Below are positions 1 to 8,018 of a DNA stretch of 64,000 nt, one piece after another. Numbering within the stretch: position 1 is the first letter of the stretch; each line of letters starts with the position of its first letter. The DNA is taken from assembly GCA_937957915.1 (NCBI GenBank), contig CALGNZ010000016.1, positions 1-64,000 of the forward strand, written 5' to 3'. The notes under the pieces are model-generated. The model saw only the letters and a list, made by a program, of their open reading frames with translations, was not told where the DNA came from and searched no databases. The position numbers and the translations under genes were made by a program. Source of the DNA: an uncultured Granulosicoccaceae bacterium (lineage in GTDB: Bacteria > Pseudomonadota > Gammaproteobacteria > Granulosicoccales > Granulosicoccaceae).

Positions 1-1
1 A

Positions 2-961
2 GTGATTGGAGATATCCCTGAAGAATGGCTGCGGCAGGAAGCTGAAAGACTGTTTAGCGAAGAGGAAAAAAGACAGATCGAGGAATTGGGCGGCTGGGAA
101 GAAATAATGAAAACCCTGCAAAAACGCCTCGAAGAACAAAAAGAACGCCATGAAGGCGGCAGCAAATGGATTGGCACTGGTGGCACCTCTCCGTTTGGTG
201 CAAATGGTTATAACCCTGCTGGCGTTCGCATCGGTCAAAAAGCGGGCAGACAAGGCCGCGCACTGAAAGTCTGGGACAAACGCGAATACCGCAACCTCGA
301 TGATCAACGCGAACTGGGTACACGCAATTTCAAAATGGCACTACGCAAACTCAGGCGCTTTGCCCGCGAGGGTGCTCAGGACAAACTCGATCTCGACAAT
401 ACCATCACATCAACCGCTCGCAACGCCGGATTGCTCGATATAAAAATGATGGCGGAACGGCGCAACGCAATAAAAGTGTTGTTGTTATTCGACGTAGGCG
501 GCTCGATGGATTATCACGTGCAGGTAAGCGAAGCACTGTTCTCTGCCGCACGTGGTGAGTTTAAACATCTCGAATACTATTACTTTCACAACTTCCTGTA
601 TGAGCGCTTGTGGAAGGACAACCGCAGACGTCATAACGAAGTTATTCCGACCGTCGAGTTTCTGCGCACCTATCACGCAGACTATCGCATTATATTTGTT
701 GGCGATGCGACCATGAGCCCGTTCGAAATCAGCACTCCGGGTGGCAGCGTGGAACACTGGAACGAAGAAGCCGGCAGCACCTGGATTGAACGTGTGCTCG
801 AGCACTTTCCACACGCGGTATGGCTCAACCCCGAGCCCCAGTCACACTGGAACCGCGTTCCCTCAATAAAACTGACGTATCAGTTGATGGGCGACCGAAT
901 GTTTCCATTGACAGTGGAAGGCATTGGCAACGCGATCAAACAGTTGCAGAAAAAACGCTGA
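2..961 (+). CDS. VWA domain protein, CoxE-like (5' end cut by window)
   Basis: The reading frame is open from the first bases, and the apparent GTG at base 2 is probably internal, because proteins of this type are usually somewhat longer. The N-terminal third is charged and helical (about residues 1-60) with a basic Arg/Lys-rich stretch at about 85-130. A von Willebrand A fold follows from about residue 155. The usual DxSxS metal site reads DVGGSM, with Gly in place of the first Ser, and FVGDATMSP fits the later conserved strand and Asp. CoxE-like VWA proteins normally work with a MoxR-type AAA ATPase in maturing or remodelling protein complexes; that partner would lie to the left, outside the window. 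The protein is probably cytoplasmic, since no signal peptide is seen. The family assignment is fairly firm. The role is inferred from the family. Confidence 0.8.
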   Translation: MIGDIPEEWLRQEAERLFSEEEKRQIEELGGWEEIMKTLQKRLEEQKERHEGGSKWIGTGGTSPFGANGYNPAGVRIGQKAGRQGRALKVWDKREYRNLDDQRELGTRNFKMALRKLRRFAREGAQDKLDLDNTITSTARNAGLLDIKMMAERRNAIKVLLLFDVGGSMDYHVQVSEALFSAARGEFKHLEYYYFHNFLYERLWKDNRRRHNEVIPTVEFLRTYHADYRIIFVGDATMSPFEISTPGGSVEHWNEEAGSTWIERVLEHFPHAVWLNPEPQSHWNRVPSIKLTYQLMGDRMFPLTVEGIGNAIKQLQKKR

Positions 962-1256
962 ATCCTTCGCGACATACCTCACCACAAACACTGAGTCACT
1001 CATCGCCAAATGAGCGATAAGCCACAGTTCTGGCAGGTACCAACACCCGCGTACTGGTGATTTCTGCTATTTCAGCTCCGCCGACAAAGCAAGTAACAAC
1101 ACTAATTATTGCGCAGGCGCTGTCTGTAACCTGCAACTCCTGCCACCCCAAAACAGATTCGCGCCATTCCGTTTGCTTGTTTTCAGGCAAAGATTTATAT
1201 TATTCACACAAAAGTGAAATGCTGCCATTGGCGTATAAATCGCGCGAGGAAATCCT

Positions 1257-1553
1257 ATGTGTCAGATGTTCGCTGGTCAGGAGCCAGAGAACTACGAGTA
1301 CCAGTCCCGGTCTCTTCGTTTAAACGGGCAAAGCACAAGCTTGCGGCTGGAACGCAAATTCTGGTGTGTGCTGGATGAGATAGCAGCATCAGAAGACACA
1401 TCTACCCCGTTGTTTATATCCAAATTACACGCGGAGGTACTCAATCTGCACGGCGAAGCGCGCAATTTTTCTTCCCTGCTGCGTTGTGCCTGCCTCGTCT
1501 ATATGGAAAACAGACAAACGCAGAACATCAGCAAACTGGCTGCTGTGGGCTAA
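1257..1553 (+). CDS. Ribbon-helix-helix domain protein
   Basis: A 98-residue protein starting at ATG 1257, with a good ribosome binding site (GAGGA at 1246-1250, six bases before the start). The segment from about residue 20, STSLRLERKFWCVLDEIAAS, has the form of the ribbon-helix-helix family in which a short beta strand (TSLRLE) is followed by a helix beginning with aromatic residues. A second conserved part reads RNFSSLLRCACLVYMEN. Proteins of this family are small, probably DNA-binding, and mostly uncharacterised. The gene stands alone, with 295 bases of apparently empty DNA on its left and 253 on its right. The regulatory target is unknown, and no operator can be assigned from the sequence. 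Confidence 0.7.
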   Translation: MCQMFAGQEPENYEYQSRSLRLNGQSTSLRLERKFWCVLDEIAASEDTSTPLFISKLHAEVLNLHGEARNFSSLLRCACLVYMENRQTQNISKLAAVG

Positions 1554-1806
1554 TACTCACAATCATTGCCATGCTTACGTACTCACACCAATTCGCAAGC
1601 TATTACACAACATACGCCGTAAAAGGGCACTGTGTGCGAGTTATCAGGCGCGCAAAAACAATCTGCTCACAGGTAGCCGTAACCTTCCAACAGCATCGTT
1701 ACGCAACCGGCACTAACACTCTCAACGACTCGGCCAGGTGGTACAGACATACCACCAGCCCACAGCTATTGCACTTTACACTTTATAAAAAAACTGGAGC
1801 CTAACC

Positions 1807-2202
1807 TTGGCCAAGGCAATACATTCAATGATTCGCGTCCTCAACGAGCAGGACAGCGTTGATTTTTACCAAAAAGCATTTGATCTTTCTGTAGCCAATC
1901 GCTGGGACTTTGACTCTTTTACGCTGGTGTATCTGAGCAACTCGGAATCTACATTTGAACTGGAGTTAACGATCAACAAAGATCAGACCGAGGCCTACGA
2001 TCGTGGCAACGGCTACGGGCATCTTGCGGTCAGTGTGGACAACCTCGAAAGCGAGCACCAAAAGATGGTTGACCTTGGTTACGAACCGCGAAAGATTGTC
2101 GAGTTCGAAAGAGACGGTGAATTACTGGCCAAATTTTTCTTTATCGCCGATCCGGATGGCTACGAGATAGAAGTACTACAAAGGCACGGACGATTTCTAT
2201 AA
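1807..2202 (+). CDS. Glyoxalase I-like VOC protein (lactoylglutathione lyase)
   Basis: A 131-residue single VOC module. It aligns well with bacterial glyoxalase I, which isomerises the hemithioacetal of methylglyoxal and glutathione to S-lactoylglutathione in the cytoplasm. The four metal ligands can be placed at His6 (IHSMIRV), Glu53 (FELELT), His72 (NGYGHLAV) and Glu122 (GYEIEVL), very close to the spacing in the E. coli enzyme. The start is TTG at 1807, supported by GGAG at 1796-1799 and by the position of His6; no ATG lies nearby upstream in frame. The length is normal for the family. The substrate could be another glutathione adduct, since VOC enzymes diverge easily, but the complete ligand set and the NGYGH motif favour glyoxalase I. 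Confidence 0.85.
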   Translation: MAKAIHSMIRVLNEQDSVDFYQKAFDLSVANRWDFDSFTLVYLSNSESTFELELTINKDQTEAYDRGNGYGHLAVSVDNLESEHQKMVDLGYEPRKIVEFERDGELLAKFFFIADPDGYEIEVLQRHGRFL

Positions 2203-2231
2203 ATACACTAATTTTATTTCATCACATTTGA

Positions 2232-2269
2232 ACTGGTCTCAGCACCGGGTTTTCAGGCTGTAGACCAGT
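2232..2269. terminator. Inverted repeat after the glyoxalase gene
   Basis: ACTGGTCT at 2232-2239 is repeated inverted as AGACCAGT at 2262-2269, a perfect 8-bp stem with a 22-base loop, 30 bases after the stop codon at 2202. No T-run follows, so an intrinsic terminator is only one possibility. Confidence 0.3.
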
Positions 2270-2410
2270 ACAAAAGCGCAGCGCCACAAACAGGAGCACC
2301 AAGTTACATTCTATTTACCGGCAATTTTCAAAGTTTGTTGCAACAGGAGGTTGCGACACATTGGCATACAGTCAATTTAATTGCTTTACTACTAATTGGG
2401 GGAAGTATCA

Positions 2411-3013
2411 ATGAAAACTGAAACGCGAACGGTTCCCGTTGCATCACCTGTCTCGTTCACAGACAGATCATCCGCAGACAAGCGTGGCGAGTTATACAAA
2501 TTAACACGCCGCCAGTTACTCACCAGAGGGCTGGTACTCGGCAGCGGCCTCGTTGTCGGATCCTCGTTTATTGCCGCAGACAATGCCGCCTGGGCAATGG
2601 AAGTAAAAGCACTGGCACCGCAGACCATGGCAACGCTGGTACAAATGGCTCGCGACATCTACCCACATGACAATTTTGGCGATGCACTCTATGCCAATGC
2701 CGTTAAAGGCCACGATGCCACCGCCGCAGACGATGCCGAGTTCCTGTCAATGATCGAAGGAGGTGCCAAACAACTTGATGCCATCGCCGTGGAAAACGGT
2801 AACAGCAGCTATGTCGGTACTGGCTGGGAAGCAGATCGAGTTGCCATCTTAAAAACCATAGAATCCGAACCGTTCTTTCAGACCATCAGAGGTGGTCTGG
2901 TAGTCGGGCTTTACAACCAACCCGAGGTCTGGAATTTACTCGGCTATGAGGGGTCATCGTACGAAAAAGGGGGCTATCTCGCCCGCGGCTTCGACGACAT
3001 CAACTGGTTATAG
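2411..3013 (+). CDS. Tat-exported small subunit of a GMC dehydrogenase (gluconate 2-dehydrogenase subunit 3-like)
   Basis: The start is taken as ATG 2411, behind the purine-rich GGGGGAAG at 2397-2404; a TTG 15 bases upstream is less likely. The protein is 200 residues. It carries a twin-arginine signal (TRRQLLTRG followed by a hydrophobic stretch and an Ala-rich cleavage region ending near AWA, about residues 28-62), so it is exported folded, probably together with its partner. The rest is helical and resembles the small subunit that accompanies membrane-associated GMC flavoprotein dehydrogenases such as gluconate 2-dehydrogenase. The GMC large subunit starts 136 bases downstream on the same strand and has no signal of its own, which fits hitch-hiker export through this Tat signal. 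The third, cytochrome c subunit of such complexes is not next to it. Confidence 0.75.
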   Translation: MKTETRTVPVASPVSFTDRSSADKRGELYKLTRRQLLTRGLVLGSGLVVGSSFIAADNAAWAMEVKALAPQTMATLVQMARDIYPHDNFGDALYANAVKGHDATAADDAEFLSMIEGGAKQLDAIAVENGNSSYVGTGWEADRVAILKTIESEPFFQTIRGGLVVGLYNQPEVWNLLGYEGSSYEKGGYLARGFDDINWL

Positions 3014-3148
3014 CGCCAACCATAAAGCGCTAACGACTCAGCCAGTCTGCAACGTGGCAACGACAGTTAACACAGATGCCTCTGGCCAAATGTCACTAAC
3101 CTCAAGACCTGACCTCAGGTAAAGACAAAAGACAATTCGGAGAACACC

Positions 3149-4717
3149 ATGACAGCTCCCTATGAACACAATGACGACAGTGTAGTTGTAATTATCGGTA
3201 CCGGTGCCGGCGGCGGCACGCTGGCTAACGAACTTGCACAAAAAGGCATCAGCGTTGTCGCGCTGGAAGCCGGAGGAAGACATCTTCCACCTGACTATAT
3301 AAACGACGAATGGGCAAGCTTTGGCCAGCTGGCCTGGACTGATATGCGAACAACATCCGGTAGCTGGCGCGTCGCAAAAGACTTCGCCAATCTGCCCGCA
3401 TGGATTGTGAAAGCCGTTGGAGGCTCTACCACTCACTGGGCCGGAGCATCCCTGCGCATACAGGATCATGAATTTCGAGCGTTGACCGAGTACGGCAGCG
3501 TCGAGGGAGCCAGCCTGATGGACTGGCCGATAACCCTCAAAGACCTCGAGCCCTACTACGAAAAAGCAGAAAGCAAAATGGGGGTGACGCGTACCAATGG
3601 TATCCCCGGCTTACCCGGCAACAACAATTTCAAAGTAATGAAAGCCGGCGCAGACAAACTTGGGTATAAAAACTGTCATACCGGTCGCATGGCAATCAAT
3701 TCGCAACCACGAGATGGCCGTACCTCATGTCAGCAACTCGGGTTCTGCTTTCAGGGCTGCAAGATGGGCGCAAAGTGGTCAACCGCATATACCGAAATCC
3801 CCAAAGGTGAGGAAACCGGTAACCTCGAAGTACGCGAGAATGCCCACGTGTTAAAAATTGAACACGACGACAGCGGCAAGATTTCCGGCGTTTTATATGC
3901 AGATAAAGACGGCAACCAGCATTTGCAAAAATGCAGGGTCGCCTGCGTTGCCGGTAACTCGATCGAAAGCCCGCGACTGCTGCTCAATTCAGCATCGACC
4001 ATGTTTCCGGATGGTCTGGCTAACTCGTCTGGTCAGGTCGGTAAAAACTACATGCGCCACATGACAGGTTCTGTGTATGCATCATTTGAAAAGCCGGTCA
4101 ACATGTATCGTGGCACCACTATGGCAGGTATTATCACAGACGAATCAAAGCACGATACATCACGCGGCTTTGTTGGTGGCTATGAAATGGAAACACTGTC
4201 TATCGGCGTACCATTCATGGCGGCGTTCCTGAACCCTGGTGCCTGGGGCCGTGAGTTCAGCGCCGCTATGGACAGCTACGAAAATATGGCGGGGATGTGG
4301 CTGGTTGGCGAAGACATGCCACAGGAATCAAACGCCATTTCACTATCTGATGAAAAAGACCAGTTCGGACTGCCGGCAGCTAACGTTCACTTCGACGATC
4401 ATCCCAACGATGTTGCAATGCGCAACCATGCCTATCAACAGGGCATGGCCGTCTATGATGCGGTTGGTGCCACACAAACTCATCCAACACCACCCTACCC
4501 GTCAACCCATAACCTCGGTACCAATCGCATGAGTGCGAACGCTGCAGATGGTGTCGTTAACGGTTTTGGTCAGAGCCACGATATCAGCAACCTGTTTGTG
4601 TCCGATGGCAGTCAGTTCACTACAGGTGCGGCAGAAAACCCGACCCTGACTATTGTGACGCTGGCTATCAGGCAGGCAGACTATATCGCCGAGCAAATGA
4701 ACGCTGACGCCATCTAG
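3149..4717 (+). CDS. GMC family FAD-dependent oxidoreductase (large subunit)
   Basis: A 522-residue flavoprotein starting at ATG 3149, with GGAG in the leader about 8 bases before it. The N-terminal dinucleotide-binding motif GTGAGGGTLANELA (from residue 17) followed by VVALEAGG is the FAD site. A Cys-rich stretch near residue 195 (CQQLGFCFQGC) is typical of the gluconate/sorbitol dehydrogenase-like branch rather than of choline oxidase. The C-terminal THNLGTNRMS and NPTLTIVTLA motifs belong to the GMC_oxred_C domain that closes the active site. It should oxidise a sugar, sugar acid or alcohol at the cytoplasmic membrane and pass electrons to a cytochrome or quinone. The Tat-signal small subunit directly upstream supports a periplasmic two-subunit complex. 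The substrate cannot be read from the sequence. Confidence 0.88.
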   Translation: MTAPYEHNDDSVVVIIGTGAGGGTLANELAQKGISVVALEAGGRHLPPDYINDEWASFGQLAWTDMRTTSGSWRVAKDFANLPAWIVKAVGGSTTHWAGASLRIQDHEFRALTEYGSVEGASLMDWPITLKDLEPYYEKAESKMGVTRTNGIPGLPGNNNFKVMKAGADKLGYKNCHTGRMAINSQPRDGRTSCQQLGFCFQGCKMGAKWSTAYTEIPKGEETGNLEVRENAHVLKIEHDDSGKISGVLYADKDGNQHLQKCRVACVAGNSIESPRLLLNSASTMFPDGLANSSGQVGKNYMRHMTGSVYASFEKPVNMYRGTTMAGIITDESKHDTSRGFVGGYEMETLSIGVPFMAAFLNPGAWGREFSAAMDSYENMAGMWLVGEDMPQESNAISLSDEKDQFGLPAANVHFDDHPNDVAMRNHAYQQGMAVYDAVGATQTHPTPPYPSTHNLGTNRMSANAADGVVNGFGQSHDISNLFVSDGSQFTTGAAENPTLTIVTLAIRQADYIAEQMNADAI

Positions 4718-4751
4718 GAAAAGGCTTGTAAGATCGCATTGGTAAATAACA

Positions 4752-4773
4752 CACCCGCACATCAGTGCGGGTG
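4752..4773. terminator. Strong hairpin after the GMC gene
   Basis: CACCCGCAC (4752-4760), loop ATCA, GTGCGGGTG (4765-4773): a perfect 9-bp GC-rich stem 35 bases after the stop at 4717. It lies between convergent genes (the next gene on the right reads leftwards and ends at 4955). No U-tract follows on either strand, so it may be a transcript-end stem rather than a classical terminator. Confidence 0.5.
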
Positions 4774-4954
4774 CAGAGAGCAAGCCCCAGTGCAAGCCAA
4801 TAAACAACCGCAGGGTGGCATAAGCGCCAGGCGCATCCACCATGACAACAAACCGCGTCAATTACTGTAGTTATCCCAGAGTCAACACACAGCCTGCAAA
4901 ATCAAATACAGCTAACCTTCAAACTGCTGTATCGGTCGATACGCGAGCCTGTCG

Positions 4955-5569
4955 CTAAATCTCCTGCCCCGGCTCGTGAATCAAACGATATTTCTCTGGC
5001 CACATTTCGCGTGGCAACGCGCCTCTTTCCTGAATCCAGGGATGTACCTCGACTGCCTGTTGCAACAAGTCAAAAGCAGCGCCGTGGCGATTTTGTAGTC
5101 GCAACACATGATACATGCCTGACAATGCGCCAAAATGCCATGGCTTCATTTGCAAGGTAACTTCCAGATCGGCAAGTGCGCCGTCGTAGTTTTCGCGCAA
5201 AAACCTGACGAAGGCTCGTTGATTGTAGCCTTCGGCATAGTCAGGCGCCTTTTCTACCAGTTGATCGAATAACGTTTCGGCTGCAGCGTAATCATAGGAC
5301 TCACGCCGCTTTCGCCCCTGATCAAGTAGCTGCCGGGCTTCAACACCTGGGGACTCGTTGAACCAGTACTCCCAAACATCGCTCTCGGCTTTTCGGCCGT
5401 CAGCTTCCTTGCTTGCGCTGGCCAGCCGATCCAGCAACTCGGCCTCAATTGCGCCCGGCTCGGGAATGGTGGCCGAATTCACGGCACCGCAATACAGCAC
5501 CATGCCAAGCACCGAACCAAGTACCGAACCAAGCACCGACGCTGCTATCTTCAAGAAGTTCTTAATCAT
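4955..5569 (-). CDS. Exported TPR-repeat protein
   Basis: A 204-residue protein with a signal peptide (MIKNFLKIAAS, then VLGSVLGSVLGMVL, cleavage probably near VNSA). It then shows at least two tetratricopeptide-like helix pairs between about residues 75 and 165 (YDYAAAETLFDQLVEKAPDY; YNQRAFVRFLRENYDGALAD). TPR proteins of this kind act as periplasmic scaffolds; nothing here gives a partner. The hydrophobic core of the signal peptide is built from three 12-bp near-identical units (5499-5534), so its length could change in frame by slippage. The gene is convergent with the GMC gene and divergent from trmO. Confidence 0.7.
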   Translation of the reverse strand: MIKNFLKIAASVLGSVLGSVLGMVLYCGAVNSATIPEPGAIEAELLDRLASASKEADGRKAESDVWEYWFNESPGVEARQLLDQGRKRRESYDYAAAETLFDQLVEKAPDYAEGYNQRAFVRFLRENYDGALADLEVTLQMKPWHFGALSGMYHVLRLQNRHGAAFDLLQQAVEVHPWIQERGALPREMWPEKYRLIHEPGQEI

Positions 5570-5963
5570 GATTCCTCTGGGGCAGGCGCACCTGTAATGT
5601 TATGCATTCCCGTCAGTTTTACTATGTACTCGTACCGTGCTTTTTCAGGGACAAGCACAACGCATATCAATTACTAAGCACACCGCAGGAGATGTTCACC
5701 CTGTGGAAACCGTACAAATCGTGTGACGCCCGCCCCCAGGTGACAACCAGCCCACCCCGAAGTCAACACAGACAATATAGTGAATACACTCCTGGCCACC
5801 GACCTCATGATAGACTCCCGCAATTGTTGATGCAAAAAAGCAGTACCATGCTCTGTGAGCAAAATCTGCTACTTAGGCGCGTAAAATTGCGCTTTGCCGC
5901 ACGGGCACACTACACACGACCCTGGCCAGTTTGCACAGTCACATCGAAAGGCGAGACAGACAA
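5570..5963. other. Divergent intergenic region between the TPR gene and trmO
   Basis: About 390 bases between divergent genes, so both promoters should lie here. I see no convincing gene, no strong sigma-70 pair and no clear repeat. Confidence 0.4.
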
Positions 5964-6701
5964 TTGAACGTTAGCGATGAAGGCTTCCTACTGACATCAG
6001 TAGCTACCATCAGATCCTGTTATACAGAACGATTTGGCGTGCCACGTCAGCCCGGGCTGGTAAAATCTGCAACGGCTTCGATCGTATTACCCAACAACGA
6101 ATACAATAAACTGTCGATCCGCGGACTTGAAGATTTCTCGCACCTTTGGGTTATCTTTTTGTTTCATAAACAGCACTATCAAAACAGCAAACCATTGGTT
6201 AATCCGCCGCGCCTCGGTGGTAAAACCAGCGTCGGTGTTTTCGCGACGCGCAGCCCGAACAGACCAAACCCGATTGGTATGAGTGCTGTTGAACTGAGTA
6301 ACATTGAAATAAATGCAAAGGAAATTCTTATCCACATTAAAAGTGGAGATTTTCTCGATGGTACGCCGGTCATTGACCTGAAACCCTATGTGCCTTTTGT
6401 TGATGCGATTCCGACAGCGACCAGTAACTGGGCAAGTGCTGCCGAACCCGTTCTGCCTGTGGCGTGGCAAGCCGACGCCGCATCCGCAAGAGACAAGCTT
6501 ACTACCACAGATGATCAACTCGCCGGGTTGATTCCGGTTATAGAAGACACTCTGGCGCAGGACCCAAGGCCCGCCTATGAACGCAACAAGGACGGCGTGA
6601 ACGGACAAAGCTGGGGGATGAAAATTGCCACGTACAATGTCAGATGGAAAGTGGTCGATAACACAGCGATCATCATCAGCATTGATTACAGCGCGGGTTG
6701 A
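5964..6701 (+). CDS. trmO: tRNA (N6-threonylcarbamoyladenosine37-N6)-methyltransferase TrmO
   Basis: This enzyme of the TsaA/TrmO (YaeB) family methylates N6 of t6A37 in certain threonine tRNAs, using S-adenosylmethionine. The family signature is clear: the early FGVPRQPGLV, the central GGKTSVGVFATRSPNRPNPI leading into GMSAVEL, then DGTPVIDLKPYVPF. The C-terminal part contains DPRPAYE, as in the small second domain of TrmO. I chose TTG 5964 because GAAAGGCGAG lies eight bases upstream; another in-frame TTG at 5931 would add 11 residues. The resulting protein of about 245 residues is normal for the family. The stop codon lies inside a perfect 14-bp tandem duplication (6695-6708 and 6709-6722). 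The gene precedes hisC on the same strand with a 153-base gap. Confidence 0.9.
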   Translation: MNVSDEGFLLTSVATIRSCYTERFGVPRQPGLVKSATASIVLPNNEYNKLSIRGLEDFSHLWVIFLFHKQHYQNSKPLVNPPRLGGKTSVGVFATRSPNRPNPIGMSAVELSNIEINAKEILIHIKSGDFLDGTPVIDLKPYVPFVDAIPTATSNWASAAEPVLPVAWQADAASARDKLTTTDDQLAGLIPVIEDTLAQDPRPAYERNKDGVNGQSWGMKIATYNVRWKVVDNTAIIISIDYSAG

Positions 6702-6854
6702 TAAGCACGGGTTGATAAGCACGGGGAAAACATGCAGTTTGATCAGTGCATGGTATTGTGCCTTCAGCCACTTTACACGACGTTTCATCCAATCGAAATT
6801 ACTGCGATAATTCCACCCAAACCAATTGATGAGTAACCCGACAGTGATCAAGCC

Positions 6855-7919
6855 ATGACCCGGTATTGGACCGACCTTGCCCGCCGACTGACGCCCTATG
6901 TTCCAGGAGAGCAACGCGGTGGTGCCAATATTGTCAAACTGAATACGAACGAAAATCCGTATCCGCCCTCGCCTGCAGTGCTTAATGCCATTCGCGAGGT
7001 GTCCGGAGATACGTTACGCCGCTACCCCGACCCTGATGCCACAGCGCTCAGAGAATCGATCGCAGAGTACCATGGCGTACAAACGGAACAGGTTTTTGTT
7101 GGCAACGGATCAGACGAAATACTGGCCATGGCGTTTATGGCTTTTTTCACCGGCGACAAACCACTTCAGTACCCGGATATCAGCTACAGTTTCTATCCGG
7201 TCTACTGCGATCTGCTGAACATTACCTCGGCCACCGTGCCATTAGATGAACAGTACCGACTGAATCTGGATTCATTCACAACGGATGGCGGCGGCATCGT
7301 GTTCCCGAATCCTAATGCGCCCACTGCTGTTGATGTAGAGCTGTCAGCTATACAAAAATTGCTTAGTGTTGCCCGTGATCAGGTTGTTCTGGTCGACGAG
7401 GCGTATGCAGATTTTGGTGCCACCAGTGCTGTCGAACTGATTGACCAACATCCAAACCTGCTGGTATCGCGTACCTTTTCGAAAGGACGATCCATGGCCG
7501 GAATGAGGCTGGGCGTCGCTATCGGAGACAGCAATCTGATCAGCGCACTCAAGTGCGTAAAGGATTCGTTTAACTCTTATCCGGTAGATGCAATAGCACA
7601 GGCGGCCGGTATAGCATCACTGAGCGATGATGACTATTACCAGCACACGATTCAGCAGATTATTTACACTCGAACAGAGACCGTAAAACTGTTAGAGGCA
7701 CGCAACTGGAAAGTACTACCGAGCAGCGCCAACTTTGTATTTGCATCACCAGCCGACGACAATGCATCCGCTGTGTTCAAATATCTGTCCGGCGAGGGGA
7801 TACTGGTTCGCTATTGGGACCGTGAGCGTTTGAGAAAATGGCTGAGAATATCCATCGGTACCGACGATGAAATGTCGCAGTTTTTTGCGGCACTTGACCG
7901 GTTCAATGCTCCAAAATGA
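6855..7919 (+). CDS. hisC: Histidinol-phosphate aminotransferase
   Basis: A 354-residue class I/II PLP aminotransferase of the HisC branch, which converts imidazole-acetol phosphate and glutamate to histidinol phosphate in histidine synthesis. Diagnostic features are KLNTNENPYPPSP near the N-terminus, YPDPDATALRESIA, the GNGSDEIL loop, the DEAYADF strand, and SRTFSKGRSMAGMRLG with the Schiff-base lysine at Lys210. LRISIGTDDEM near the end contains the carboxylate-binding Arg. It starts at ATG 6855 with a weak ribosome binding site. No other his gene is adjacent. It could therefore be a stand-alone copy that also serves aromatic amino acids, as some HisC2 enzymes do; the sequence does not decide this. 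Confidence 0.92.
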   Translation: MTRYWTDLARRLTPYVPGEQRGGANIVKLNTNENPYPPSPAVLNAIREVSGDTLRRYPDPDATALRESIAEYHGVQTEQVFVGNGSDEILAMAFMAFFTGDKPLQYPDISYSFYPVYCDLLNITSATVPLDEQYRLNLDSFTTDGGGIVFPNPNAPTAVDVELSAIQKLLSVARDQVVLVDEAYADFGATSAVELIDQHPNLLVSRTFSKGRSMAGMRLGVAIGDSNLISALKCVKDSFNSYPVDAIAQAAGIASLSDDDYYQHTIQQIIYTRTETVKLLEARNWKVLPSSANFVFASPADDNASAVFKYLSGEGILVRYWDRERLRKWLRISIGTDDEMSQFFAALDRFNAPK

Positions 7920-8018
7920 AACAAAGGATCAAATTGAAACGACAGATTCAATGTGAAACGAAAGTTTCAAATTTAGTCAAACGGTTCAAAACAACAACTG
8001 GCTCGACTCAGGAAATGC

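Noticed and set aside
6087-6914. 275-codon minus-strand frame opposite trmO
   Set aside because: The plus strand carries clear TrmO motifs over the same bases; the minus frame has no recognisable domain.
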